64,000 nucleotides of DNA from Eremophila alpestris peregrina. Its lineage: Eukaryota > Chordata > Aves > Passeriformes > Alaudidae. The DNA lies in NCBI GenBank assembly GCA_009792885.1, contig WMCF01000006.1:2107746-2171745 (forward strand), given 5' to 3'. This document shows positions 22,151-34,493 of the stretch, piece after piece (within the stretch, counting starts at the first letter, position 1; each line of letters starts with the position of its first letter). Below the pieces are notes generated by a model. It saw only the letters and a program-made list of their open reading frames with translations. It had not been told where the DNA came from and did no database searches. A program made the position numbers and the translations under genes.

Positions 22151-23882
22151 AGTGATTATATTTTATTTTAGTCTGTTCTCAACAGAAAGTGATTTTACAG
22201 AAAGAAACATACACTAATACGACTTTAGCTGAGCAGCTGGCAAGAAATATTTAATACAGTTCTTTATTTTTTATTAACCAATTATGATTTCACAGTCAGC
22301 TTTTATTGCACTATCCTTAAGCTCAGCAAAGTAACTCTCACCTTGGTAAGAGCAAATATGAAGTTCTTCCTAGTAGCTATTTTTCTCTATGCAAACATTT
22401 CCCCCATGACAGGTCTTGGAATTTGGAAACATGCTCACATGGTCTGTCTTTGCATGTCTGCACTCATAACACTAGCAACCACACTTTCAGAAATTGGTAA
22501 CTGAATTAGATTGAGAAGTGTGGGATCAGCTGCAGAAGCATGTAGGGAAAATAGTCCAATTCTTTTTCTTTGCCTTCAATCCCTCATCATCTCAGGACAG
22601 ATTCCAAATGTGAATACTGAGAGCTGCTGAATTCCTGCCAGCTGGAGTACAGCAGAAGACAATATTTGCAAAGTGTGAAAGGAAACCAGGGAAAGGCAGT
22701 CCAGATATCAGTGGGAGTGAGGATGGAGGGGTAGGGAGAGAATGAAAAAATAAAAATAGTCACTTCAGACTTGGATACGGCACTTCAAAGACTTTTTCTG
22801 AGCTAAGCTAAATACGCTTTTAAAAATGAATTGTAGCTGTGAAAACAATTCATAGGTCATAAAGTCGTTCTTGTTGGAATGAGTTTTGAAATCAGCCTAG
22901 TTCAATTCATTAGCCTCATGTCACATTTAAGCTGTCACAAATCCTTCCATTAGGCAGGAAATTAGTTTACCCACTGGTGAACCAGAGGGATGAAACATAG
23001 GAATTATATAACTAGAAGTTGGACTCTGCAGAAAAACTGACAGTATTGCTTGATAAAGTAGATGAACTTCTCTGGGGGTTTGTAAATCCTTCATTCAATC
23101 CATGCCCCTGAGCAGGAGCAGGTGCACTGTTCTGACATGAAGCAAAATTTCAAAGGTTTAGTGCCTGAATGGGAGATCAGACCTCAGTACATTTCAAATC
23201 CAATGAAGCTACATCACTAATCATCTCCCCTCTAGAATACTTTGACATTGGCAATGACTAGAAGGAAAGATACTCCCTGAAGTCTGATTAGGATAGCAGG
23301 CAATTGATGTAGTGGAGGACCACCCAGAAAATAATTAGTACATTAGCATGACGGAATTTTGAAACATAAATCAGTATGTAGTAGGAAGGTGAGAACAGAA
23401 AAAAGACAAAATTAAATATTGACTTTGCTTCACAAAGCACAGCAATAGTTGCAAAAAGCATGAATATGTTGAAGATACTGGATTACAGTGACAACTGCAA
23501 TTTCAATTAAAAGCTGTTCAGTTGCTAGAACTAGGAACACATCAAGGGCACTGAATATTAATCACATGTTGGTGAGTACAAAGCTAACATACGTCTGCTG
23601 ATCTGTGGTAACTTATTAGGTAGATGCATCTCAGCCCAAAACAAACATGATGTAATTCGAGCTAACATAACTAGTAGGAAAGGAATACTCTGAATTCAAT
23701 TATCCTGTATTTGTCATGAACCAGGAGCACAAATATTTATTTATTATTTATGTATTATGGATATTTATTACAAATTAATCAAGGCGTGCTCTTACTTAGG
23801 ATAACTTGGTCATGTTCTCTGGTATTAAGCTGCATTTGTGGTGAAGTATTCAGAATTCATTTGCAGTCAAAGTATTTGTTTT
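22151..23882. other. Unique DNA, nothing recognised
   Basis: No gene or known repeat. It is AT-rich sequence without long frames. Confidence 0.5.
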
Positions 23883-23907
23883 GTCTTTTTCTTTTTTTTT
23901 TTTTTTT
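23883..23907. repeat. Poly-T run
   Basis: T-rich run interrupted once by C. It may be a simple length-variable run or the reversed poly-A of an unrecognised insert. Confidence 0.9.
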
Positions 23908-24227
23908 ACTTAGAGTAATAAGAAATTGACTCAAAACTCTAAATCATATGTATTAATATGTTTAAAGTTTTTACTCTGCCTCAGTATTAAATGTTGAGTT
24001 TATCAGAAATGGCTACTTTTATTCTTTCTGGTTTTGCAACCATGTTAAACAATTGGGGTTAAAAAATAAGAATAATTATTAAAATTATTTTAAATAGTAG
24101 TATATTTTTCTGCTGAGAACAATAAAATAATCAATTATATTAGCAAAATATTTTTATATGTCCAGCCTAATGTGGTCTAATGTGCCATTAGAAATGGTCT
24201 TCCCATCATGAGTGAAAGTCAGGTTTG

Positions 24228-24740
24228 GGATCACATAAGTCTGCGGGACTAGATGAGATACATCCCAGGATCCTGAGAGAATGGGATGATATAGTTGCTG
24301 AATCATTTTCCATCATATTTCAAAAGCTGTGGCATTCAAGGAGAGTCCCCAGTGACTGAAGAAAGCAGACTGTTCAGACTCTGTTCAGCCTGGATTAGAG
24401 AAGACTGAAGATACTTTATTGCAACTATTTGATACTTAAAGGAGACTTATAAGAAATATGAAGGAAACCTTTTTATCGGGAGCTGTAATGATGGGACAAA
24501 GGGCAATGGCTTTAAACTGAAAGAAAGTAGATTTAGGTTGGATGTAAGAAAGAATTTTATTTTTTTTTAATGATGACACAGAAATAGGTTTCCCAGACAA
24601 TTTGTGGATGTCCCATCACTGGAAACGTTCAAGGTGAACCTGTTCAAGACTAAGCAACCTGTTGCAGTCAAAGATATTCTTGTCCATGGTGGTTGGACTA
24701 GATGACCTTTAAATATGTTTCTATGAATCATATAACTCCA
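24228..24740 (+). mobile_element. CR1 LINE, reverse-transcriptase piece fused to 3' end
   Basis: The 5' part translates as GLDEIHPRILRE then 'IVAESFSIIFQKLW' and 'VPSD' followed by a stop, which is the conserved start of the CR1 reverse-transcriptase domain. At about 24370-24385 it switches directly to the 3' phrase 'ttcagcctggattagagaag', then 'gcaactatttgatacttaaagg', 'gatgggacaaagggcaatggctttaaactgaaag', 'tttaggttggatgtaagaaag', 'ggatgtcccatcactggaaacgttcaagg' and 'ggttggactagatgacctttaa'. The rest of the RT domain, expected to be about a kilobase or more, is missing. Part of an AT-rich tail follows ('tttctatgaatcat'). Confidence 0.88.
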
Positions 24741-27520
24741 TCGTTTTTGAAGTTGTCACAAAAATACTTTTTTTGTCCTTGTAAAGTTTTGACAAACTTG
24801 AAATATTTTAAGAAATACAGCTTGTGCTGATAATTTCACCAGTACACAAGGCTATTTTCAAGATTGTCAGCCCTCTGGAAAAGTCAAAGCTGTATGAAAA
24901 TATGTAAAATTTAAAAAACAAATGAAATGGGTTTTTTTGGTGTTTGATGGTGAATTAACAGATGGCTGGTGAAAGAATGCAGATACTTAGTATGAGTGGG
25001 TATGTTTGAATTTCATGAAAGAATAATTAGAAATAGTTAGAAAATGGGTGAAGGGTGGTGTTATAATATAAATAACACCTACAATAGATGTTCCTGAATT
25101 GAGCTGTCCAGTTTGGGGCTTATTTTTTAGATATTGAAACGGAACAAGACAGACATTGAAAATCTAGAAAAGGAAACAAATCTGTGAAATAAAAAATATT
25201 GAAGGATATCAAGTATGGTTTTTTCAGCTGTTTTGAAATAACAATTCTCTTTTCCTTATTTACATATCTCTAAGGGAAATTTTGAGATGGGTGAATGACT
25301 TTGTATAAAACCAATGTGATTCTTTGTATAGATCCAAAATGAAACCAAATCACGGACAATCAAGTAAATTGGAATGTGATTTTGTGTTGAATGGGTTTTT
25401 TTGAAACTGTTTAGATTAAAATCTTCTTAGTCCTTCCAAAGTTTTACTGCATACTTGAGTAAAGTGTGTTATATTTCCCCATAAAAATATCTTCACTAAT
25501 AGCTTTGGTGATAACTTTAATCACAGTGCTTGTATTTAAGAAATTAAAAATGTCAAAACAAAAATGCTCTAGTACCATGAGAATGAGTACCAAAATAAAA
25601 ATCTTCAAATATGATGAGTGGGGGTACACTGTAAAAACCTATGTTAAACATGAAGCAAACTTATTGTCGGATGTACAGAAGATATTAACATGTAGAAACC
25701 TGGTTTTTCAGAATCAGTGCATGTTAAAAACAACAAACTTTCAACCAAGAAAGTTTACAATGTAAACTTAGGAGATAAAATAGTGCACAGCAGGGAGAAT
25801 GATGGATTTTATCCCCTGAGGTTCAGAATTTTTATTTAGCTCTGACATCACATGCTGAATTATTCTGGTTAAGACAGAAATCTTCTGGGAAGAAATACTA
25901 TTTACTGGTTGTTGGGTTTCTAAAAATTATTTACATTTATTCTACAATTTAATATATAATATATAGAAAGGACCAATCCTTGTTTAGTAGTTTAGTTTAC
26001 TTACAAGTGCAGCACTAAAACCAGGGCAGAATATTTGACTTAAGCAAACTTGTAATGTTCTGATCTGTGATTTCTGTGAATCAGCTATGACAATGTACTG
26101 GCTATTGCCTGACAACTGGAGATCATTCTCTAGAATGAGAAAACTGAAGAATTATACATTGATTGTTAAAACGTAACTTTCCAGTTGGGAAAATGTAGGA
26201 CAAATTTTGATGTTAGTCTGTTTTTCAATACACTGTATTCCCTGAGTTAAATCCTGTCAGAAGTTGAAAATCTATGGTTAATTTACCTTAAAAAAAATCC
26301 TTTCCTGAATTGAAAAGAGAGAGTCATTACAACTCTTGGTAAGGTATTTAGGTAGTCAAGTATGTTAACTTTTAAAAGAAATGAGCACCTTATTTAATTC
26401 TGAAGTTAGCTGCAATTTCTCGCCATATGACTGTAATGAATTAAGTTCTAAATTTATGGGATTTTATTAGCAAGTGCCTACTTTTTCTCTGTTAACAAGT
26501 GTAAGCACTCATAGACCATAACAGTCATAACCATTTCTCTGATAATATAATAGACTGAACTACCTGAGTGTTTCATTGGAATGCATTTTATAATCCTTCA
26601 TGTATTTTGGCTCTCCTTTGAGCCTCAATTTTTCAGTAACCTTCAAAACATATGTCAGAACTGCCTATGGATTTCTGGAGTGTCACAGTATGATCAAATA
26701 AAGAATAAAATGTAATGTTTAAAGATACTCAGTGTTTAGCTCGTTGCATATTCCAATGGCACATTAATCTGGCTGTTCAAAATATCCACTTGGAATATCA
26801 TGTTCAGTTATTTACCAGCTGTGGTACTTCAGAACCCTTCCTGTGCCTCCTCCATTCCCTAGACATCTGTCTCTCAAAGTCTTATGTCTTTGCCCTACAT
26901 ACTCAGGTGAGTATATCTGTATTGTTCTGTAGCAAAAGATGCATCCAGCATGTTATGAACTGATTCAAATCTGACTTTTCTATTACTTGTTTTCTTTCTG
27001 TTTTGATGCCCTCTAAAAACTTCATCAGTGCCTATTTAATGTCTTTTGAGCTGTTGATTAAAATATTAACCCAAAAGGAATCAAGAAGGTGTTCTCTTCA
27101 GGACTTTACTACAGATTATTTATCATTGATTGCCAGTTATGTGTTTCATTGCAGTAAGTATACCTTTTTTAAAGCCTAATTTTATTCAGATTATCTTCCT
27201 AGAAACAAAACTTTTCTAGTTACAAAAAACCCATCTTAAAATAGGTACTAAGCAAACACATATAAAAAAAAAAATTAAACCCTTGTATTTCATGACAACT
27301 AACCTAATTAGTGGCAGCCCTGTACCACATAAACTTCAGTTATTAACTGCACACAGTTTGGTGTATGACACACAGTTCCACAGTAAAATTATTGCAGGTC
27401 TAAAAATAGTGCTTCTTCTCATTTGTTCTCATAACTTTTATAGTATTTCTACCGCATGTTTGTGCAACACATCTGTATGATGCAAGTGAACAAAGAAACA
27501 CAATGACTGTGATGCATATG
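24741..27520. other. Unique DNA, nothing recognised
   Basis: No known repeat or credible gene. A strong donor-like word CAG|GTGAGTAT lies at about 26904-26914 at the end of an 82-residue frame, but no matching acceptor or protein family is evident. Confidence 0.45.
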
Positions 27521-27590
27521 GGTTGGATGAAATACATCCATGGGTTCTGAAAGAATTACTGACTGGAAATATCAACTGGGCTGTTAGATA
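27521..27590 (+). mobile_element. CR1 ORF2 fragment
   Basis: Translation of 'gggttggatgaaatacatccatgggttctgaaagaatta' gives GLDEIHPWVLKEL, the same reverse-transcriptase phrase as at 24.24 kb (GLDEIHPRILRE). Similarity ends after about 65 bases. It could be an older CR1 scrap whose remainder has decayed. Confidence 0.6.
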
Positions 27591-28808
27591 TGTGTAATAT
27601 TCTCAGCATATCCTGCTTCTCACTACTGTAAAGCAGTGGGAATCATAGATTGCCTATCCTTTGATCTTTCCTTTCTCCTGTGGCAAAAAAAAAAAAAACC
27701 CAATAAGCTAATATTTTTTTAAATTACTTATTTCATGTCAAAGAGGAATTAAATGGAAAAAAAAGATACACACACATATATATGTGATTCCTGCCTGTCC
27801 CTCTATGTACATACTTATATCTCAATGATATTTTGCACATCAGGCTCCTTTTTCAAACACATTCTTCTGGAAATGTTACGTTTCATTAAAATATGGATGT
27901 GATTCAGCTCAGGAATTCTTTTTGCAGTATGTGAAATTTGTCCCTTGGCTGTCAGTTCACACAAGACTCTTCTCAATAAGACATGCTTAGACTTCACCAG
28001 TAATAGCTACCTTTGACATAAAGCAAAATTAGCAAAATTAATGTCAGCTGCCTTAAAACTCCAAGTTTTTCCACATTTTTAAGAAACCATCCACAGAAAT
28101 GTTATTGTTTCATATATGCACAACAGCCAACTTACTATAAAAGTTAGGAAATTATGTCTGTTCAGTATTCCTGTTTAGAACAAGCCAAAAGTTTAATTTG
28201 AAAAAGAAAAGTTATTTCTCACAGTTACAAATTAGGATTGTTGCTCACAGGAAACTCAGTTCCACTGAGGTAATTGTAAAATAGTTTCTTAAGAGGGTGG
28301 ACCTAGGCTTCAGCCTCTCAGTAAGATAAATGGCAAAAGATAAACTTCAGTATTCTGAAGTTAAGAAAAAACAATATTTCTTCTGTGAGATTAAAAGAAA
28401 AAAAAATTAAAATGGGGAAAGGTAGTAGTCAAAAATAATTTTACTCAGTGGCTGATAAAATTTTGTTCAAATTTCTCCTTTATATGTGCACACTGGAACT
28501 TATTGCTTTGAAATCAAAAACCTAACTAATATGGTAGTCATAGCTTGTGATAGTCTTCAGTCTCTCTTCAACATGAAAGAAATTCTGGTTTGCATTTGGC
28601 AATGTTATATTTTTCTGAGCTGGTGATGGAAGGCACATTTATTCTCTGATTCCCTGAAACTGAATGCCTTAAGTGATGGCTTTTCCAAGTCTCTCAGAAG
28701 TAAGTATTCTGAAACTTTTTATGTGAAATTGATCGGCTGCTTCAGGAGGGATTGAGAGGTATCTCATCAGTCCATGCCAGAATGCCACATATAGAGCAGC
28801 AATTTAAG
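27591..28808. other. Unique DNA, nothing recognised
   Basis: No gene or known repeat. It contains a poly-A run at about 27686-27699 and a short CA/TA run at about 27768-27787. Confidence 0.5.
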
Positions 28809-28904
28809 TTTGTTCACTAGAAAGAAGTTCAAATAGTCTCAGGCAAATGAGAAATGAGCCTTTGTTAGAAAGAAATTCAAACAGTCTCAGGGAGATGATG
28901 AGTC
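28809..28904. repeat. About 50-bp imperfect tandem duplication
   Basis: Two adjacent units start TTTGTTCACTAGAAAGAAG and TTTGTTAGAAAGAAATTC. They share 'agaaagaa[g/a]ttcaaa[t/c]agtctcagg' and an ATGAG-rich end. Unit 1 is 52 bases and unit 2 about 44, with small gaps. The duplication is local and old. Confidence 0.8.
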
Positions 28905-29563
28905 TTTTCTCCCTTCATACTTTGTGAATGAGCTGATCATATACCATTCTTGTTCTGTATAGGCTGAGGTAGTCTGAATGCACACTGACTGCATCAGGCT
29001 CAGCAAGTGACATTACAGAAAAGAAAATAACTTCATCAAGTATGTCCTACTCATAGTGCCAAATCAAAATCTTAGCTAAATCAAAACCTTGCAGGTCGGG
29101 GAGAGGGGAATATTGTATTTCAAGGAATTAGGCTTTTTCTGGTTGCTGAAAATATAGAAATTCTGGAAAAAATATTTTCAGTCTCTATTTGAGTAAATAA
29201 TATCCCACTAGTTTGACAACTATCTGTGGGCAGACACTGAGAAAAAATATGTCATTTGATGTAACTTGTTTATATGAAAATCTTGAATATGTGAAAAGCC
29301 CGTTGCCTAATGGCCATGATGATTGTGACTAAGTTATAGCTGATCAGGTAAGAGATACGCCTTATTTCTAAATACTTTTCAGCCAAATGCACTCTCTCTC
29401 CTACTGCTGTATAGACAGGCTCTAAGTCACATTGTTAGGGTTAGAAGACCCCTCCTCATGTGAGACAGCATACAGCACTACTCACAAGACACTGAAGCTC
29501 TATATGGTGTGACTGTTCACACTTGTGCAATGGCTTGAGAGGATTACATTCTCCTTAAGCATC
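28905..29563. other. Unique DNA, nothing recognised
   Basis: No gene or repeat is recognised. Confidence 0.5.
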
Positions 29564-30170
29564 TGTTATGATCTGATTATTAGGAGATGATTCTGCCCAA
29601 ATTGAGATACAAACAAAGCCATATGCCAAACTCAATAGCTGGGATTTATTTAACATTAAATCTGAGGTAAAGAGATGGAAAGAAACAGGAAAGAGGAGGG
29701 CAGAGAGAGAGAAGGAGAAAGACGGACAGACAGACAGATTAAATAGAAAGACATCACCACCCAGTGGATCCTGTGGTATCCTGCTTGTCCTTCTTCACCC
29801 TGGTCTTCTCAGTGGTGAGGGATCTGGAATCATTTTTCTGCAGGTACCACCTTTATTCAGTCCAAGTTTTGGGTACCAACAGGGAGGTCCCAGATGTTCC
29901 CACAACTTGGGCTGGCATGGGTGTAAGCAGTAGTTTCCTTTCCTATACTCTGTACACTGGAATTTTTGTCCAGTTTGCTAATTCCATACCTTCACCTGCA
30001 CTAGGCCTGGAACTGACACCTTCCTGTTTGCCTAACAGTGCTTATGTCAAGTTCCTGTTGTGGTGGCTTATTTTATGGGAAGAGCCTTCTTTGATAGTGT
30101 TTAGAGACATTTGTGTTTTTTAAATCTTTGCAGATTCCCATTGTAAAATGGACTCTAAATAATTACATTA
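29564..30170 (-). mobile_element. Probable ERV LTR, minus strand
   Basis: This GC-richer island in AT-rich DNA contains an embedded GA/GACA-rich run (about 29668-29741). It also has phrases I associate with avian LTRs ('cccagtggatcctg', 'tcttctcagtggtgagggatct', 'ttattcagtccaagttttgggtacc', 'tgttgtggtggcttattt'). Read on the minus strand, an AATAAA (29645-29650) lies about 80 bases before a possible ...CA end at 29564, as in the ERVK LTR at 34065. The distal end and target duplication are not visible. The 119-residue plus-strand frame (29764-30123) would then be antisense LTR, not a gene. Confidence 0.4.
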
Positions 30171-32439
30171 AAACATGATCCATTTTCTCTGCTCACCATG
30201 TATGATCTATGATACTGAAGTTCTTTGACTTTTACTGTTGAAAACAATGTAAAAGCAGAGTTTAATTAGTCCTAGTATCCCAATTAATAAAATACAATTA
30301 TTTTGCTGAAACCTGTTATCTTTTGTCAAGTCTGCACTGAAAACTGAAGTGAGACAACTGAGCTTTGTGAGGCAATTAGCAGGTTTTCAGAACAACAATG
30401 TGAGAATTAGTTGCTATTTTTCACATACAGCTTCTTTTTGCTATTTTCTGCAGTGTGAAAAACTTGTGAATGGAAAAACAAGTGAGCTGAACTGCTTTTG
30501 TACTCCCCAAGACTTGGGTGGGGAGGAAGATCCAAAAGAAATTACTTCATGTCCCTTTAGGATGAATTACTAACATTGCCAAGAACATTTATGTATCAGT
30601 TTAAAAGTACAGTAAATGAGAGATGAATTGGGTTTATATGTGAAATTCTTTCCTAAACGATTTAAACCAGGAGGGGAGGATGGCTGTTAACTCTGTGGTA
30701 CCAAACTTTTCCTGTGGACTGTAAGGTCTTTCAAGAGTATAAATTCACATTAAAATTCAGAAACAGAAATACAACTTCTCTTGATACAAAGTTTTTAAGT
30801 TCTTGTCTATATCAACTTATGTTGGTATCTTTGAATCACAGATTTTAACTTGATATTTTATTAAAAACATGTATATTCACAAGGTTTTCATTTGGGAGTT
30901 CCAAAAGCATCTCAAAAAATGGTGCATGTTTCTAAAAATGTACAGGGAAAAAAAAAAAAAAACAAAAACCCAAACAAAACAAACAAGATCACTTAGAAGA
31001 CCTTAGGAGGGGTTTGAGTAGAATAATGAGAAAAATGTAGCATCACAGAATATAACACATGATGACAGTGCTTAGAATTCACTAGTGTGAAAGAATTCAC
31101 TACATGGGATGATACTCATTGCAGAGTGGAAGGTGTTCTCTAAAATCTTCTACAAAAACATCCTTACATTTTTAAATTTTTTGTCCTAAACATTGTCAGG
31201 GTGGTGGTCATTCTGTGTGTATCCTTTACATGTGTAAACCAATGGCAAGGTTTTGATTCCATTTTACACACTGGCTGAGTGTAGCAACATGGACAAATCC
31301 AGAGGTATGATAATTATTGAAAGGTGAGGGTGTGTAGAAACAGCGTTTCTACTACTTCCATTAACAGTTGTTCCCCAGGCTTCTTCAGAGAGGAATTTTC
31401 ACTTGAGGAGTACAGAAAAGAATCACAGACCAATAGGTTGCTTTTCAGTAGTTTTATGTCTGTATAAAGTGATATTGCTTTATATAATGCTCTTCCAACT
31501 GATGCCACTGCTTGACATTAAAAAATAACAGTATAGGGACTATTCACAGAGAGGCCATCACTGAAAAGAGTATCATGAGAGAAGAACTTTCCCATTCCCT
31601 GTTGGCTACAAAAGCAGTGTTTTCTCTATTCTTCTGGTCCTTCTTTTATTTTACAATAGAAAACCTGGTAAAATAGCAGGGGGTCATTCACAGCTGAGTT
31701 AATTAACATGCTGCCAGTGCTGATGAACAAAGTCTGATAAAAACCACACACAGTCCTGGAAGAAGCACTGCAGGAGTTCCTTTTAGCTCATGGCAATTCA
31801 ATAATTAAAAAAAAAAAAAGAAAAAAAAAAGAAAAAAGGAATTTGAATGTAGATTTAGTAGAAAATCAAATATCTCAATTAATAATAATTAAAAATTGAA
31901 GGAATAGTCAGTAGAATGTTATAGCATTGCTTAGTTAAGTTTTGAAACCTCTGTATGTGCTGAGCCTTCTGTGGTATACTATAAATTGCAAATACAACTA
32001 TATACAACTATATAGATAAAAACCATCAAAATATTTACACTTGGAAAAATGGTTTTGTTAGACTTCCACAATGCAAAGACTTGATGTGTTCTAAATAAAA
32101 TATCTTCCAATCTAAAAGGTTGCAGTTTATTTTTTTAAGTGGAAGTTGTTTTTTTTTTTTCTCCCAACCTGGTCTTAGCAACAAAATCATGTCTTTCTTT
32201 TGCTTTTTCTTTTTTTTTTTTTCATTATCCCAAAAAATGTAGGTTCTGTAGGCGAAGCATGGTCTTCTGGGAGCAAGCAGACAACTTTATTGCCTGCTGT
32301 TTACACACTGCATGAGACTGGAAATGCAGCTCTGCCATGGGAGTATCCTCCAGCTCACTAATCCTAGAAATGCTTACTCGGAGTGCTCCTCTGAAAAAGA
32401 CAGCAATAAAGGATACATTTTTCTTGCTCAAGGACGCTG
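30171..32439. other. Unique DNA with A-rich runs
   Basis: No known interspersed repeat or gene. An exon-like spot at about 30452-30573 has a pyrimidine run with CTGCAG before an open stretch of about 40 codons ending at TAA. It encodes four cysteines, and no family is recognised. Poly-A-rich runs lie at 31806-31838, and T-rich runs at about 32147-32161 and 32208-32222. Confidence 0.4.
30945..30987 (-). repeat. A/C-rich low-complexity tract
   Basis: A poly-A run followed by AAACCC / AAACAAAAC words. This is the reverse complement of the T/G-rich class at 2699, 7201 and 10450. Confidence 0.85.
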
Positions 32440-33650
32440 AGAACAGAAGGGACCCCCATTCCCTTTTGAAGGGACCATCTGGCCCTATTCTCTGCCTCTC
32501 TAAGTTGCAGAATTTCTTCCAGAAGCTGGATTAAAATATGTTTCTCAGAGAACTATCTAATCAGTTTTTAAAGACTCCAAACAGTAGTAAGTCCATGGGC
32601 TGCTTCTGGTAAGTTGTTCAAATAGTTATTTAGCTTCACCAATGCATTTTACTGCATCTTATTCCAAGGCTGAGTAAGTCTAACCTTAGTTCCCATGCAG
32701 TGCATCTTCTTATGCCTTCTTCTGCAAGATTTAGACACCTTTTCCTATGAAATATAATTTCTATGGTTAAGTCTATATGTACAATGATCAAGTAACTTCT
32801 TTTTCTCTTCAATAAGCTAGTAGATTGGATTCCATAAGCAGCCCACTTCAGGGATTAGTTTAGGTACAACTGAGTAATTTTTTGAATCTTCTGTATTGTC
32901 TTCATTAAATTCATAACTTCCATGAAATGCTGACTTCAAACTGGATGAAGAAATCTTCAAATTACTACAAATGCTGCATACAGATGTTGTCTACCTCCTT
33001 TCCTGATATTCTTTTAGAAATTCAGTAACAGCATTCACTGAACTTTATACTTAGCTTCCACACTGGCCCTATTCTCTCTGTTAACATTTTTTCTCAAGTT
33101 GTTGCTTTCCAGGAAATAATCTCTCATTCTGCTTCTGAAGCCTGGCATGCTTCCCACATGTAACAACTTACAGTCTCAGAGCTGCACTGAAATGTATTTG
33201 GCTCAGTTGTGACCTTCTACCTGGGATCTGGAACAGTGTGTAAAAGCACCCTCTTCTCATTGTTTAATGCTTCCATTGAACTGTACCACTGACTTGGTCA
33301 TCCAGACATGCACAATATCATTACTGATTAAAACACTGAGTAGTATCAGATCCTGAAGAATTCTCGGTGCTCCCAAATCTCATGGACTCTAGCACTGATT
33401 TTTTCACACTTATCTGCATTTTCTATCTCTGAATACAAACTAAAGCATATGACCAACTGATTATATACACTGCATGCTTTCTCAGAATATGGTATTATAT
33501 AGCATCATGTCAAAAAGCTTTGATTTATTTGAAGTGAGTAATTGCTTTCATCAAGTTATTTTATCACCCAATCAAAGCATATCACAACATTTTTGTGCTC
33601 TTGTTATGTTTTCTAAAAATCATGCAATTGTGTTTTTGTACTAATTTCTT
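32440..33650 (-). mobile_element. Ancient amniote-type CR1 LINE relic
   Basis: Despite heavy divergence the antisense phrases of an old CR1/L3-like lineage can be followed in order for over a kilobase. They include 'atctggccctattctctgcc', 'agtttttaaagactcc', 'ggtaagttgttcaa', 'ttattccaaggctgagtaagtctaac', 'tgccttcttctgcaagattta', 'acaatgatcaagtaac' and 'cttcaataagctagtagattgg'. Further on are 'aaaacactgagtagtatcagatcctgaag' and 'atcatgtcaaaaagctttgatttatttgaagt'. These correspond to old family phrases such as 'ctgtgatcaagtcacctc', 'gataagctaaatagattgag' and 'atgtcaaaagctttactgaaatcaa'. The copy predates the recent avian CR1 insertions here. Confidence 0.75.
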
Positions 33651-34064
33651 TTGTCCCATTGAATGTGCTCTGAATATAAATATTTAATGAAGAAAGAGAA
33701 ACAGTGCAAGTTCCAATATGATGTTAAGGGTTCTAGCTACAATAAGGTTGTTAGCATCCAGATGTTGCTATGAAGGATGTAATAAGATGAGAGCAATGAA
33801 ATCGCTCTCCTGTCTTCAGGATGAAACACATGGAGACCCTTAAAGATATAAAGTAAGGATCAGTGATGCAATCATCCCAGAAAACAGCAGCATATTTGAT
33901 GGAACACACTATTCTCTTTCTGCAGTGATTGTACTGATATGAATATATATGAACTGTAGTTCATATAAATACAGTCTATAAGGCGCACTTTCTAAAAAAA
34001 ATCTTTGTTTCAACCTCTTTAAATGATGCTGAGTATCTTTATTATTTTTTGCTGTGTGGTCTGC
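33651..34064. other. Unique DNA before the ERVK LTR
   Basis: It contains the palindrome at 33946-33967 and, just after it, CTATAAGGCGCAC at about 33977-33989. That word is like the ends of some nonautonomous DNA transposons. No paired end was found. Confidence 0.45.
33946..33967. repeat. Perfect 10-bp inverted repeat, 2-base spacer
   Basis: TATATGAACT, GT, AGTTCATATA. The arms are exactly complementary. It has the same geometry (10-2-10) as the palindrome at 6355-6376. The AT-rich arms make chance more likely here. Confidence 0.9.
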
Positions 34065-34485
34065 TGTGGCAAACCAGAGTATCTCTCTGGTTCTCCTGGG
34101 TGGCCAGGAGCCTGGACAGGGGCGGGGGGGGGGGGTGATCCTCCCTGGCCTGTGTCTGAAACAGTGGAGTTTTTGGGTCTCAGCCCGTGGAAAAATCACT
34201 GTCAGGGTTGTCTGAGGATTTGGAAGTCACAAGGGTTTGATTTGTGTGATTTTTGTTATATCACTGGGTGTATAAATGTTAGTTTTAGATTTTTCTGTAT
34301 TCTTTATATTGGGCAAATATGGTGGCAGATCAATGTGATAAAGTCACATTTTCCTGTCCTTCTCTTCCTTTTCCTCTTTGCAAAGGGTGTTGGGTTCTTA
34401 GGATTGGTAAAGGTAAAATTTCACTACATGACATGGGTTTTAGTTATCGGTGTTTAGAGAAAAACAATGTTACATAGGTTTAGAT

Positions 34486-34493
34486 TATAAAAG
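34486..34493 (+). promoter_or_regulatory. LTR TATA box
   Basis: TATAAAAG within the ERVK-type LTR, followed by the polyadenylation signal 95 bp later. The signal is intact in sequence. Whether it is active is unknown. Confidence 0.6.

Noticed and set aside
26904..26914. Perfect CAG|GTGAGT splice donor ending an 82-codon frame
   Set aside because: A nine-base donor consensus is expected about once in this much sequence by chance. No paired acceptor, conserved protein or other support is visible.
29764..30123. 119-codon plus-strand frame
   Set aside because: It lies in a probable minus-strand LTR, shows no domain, and has no exon structure.
34023..34457. 144-codon plus-strand open frame
   Set aside because: It crosses the left border of the ERVK-type LTR and reads non-coding U3 sequence.
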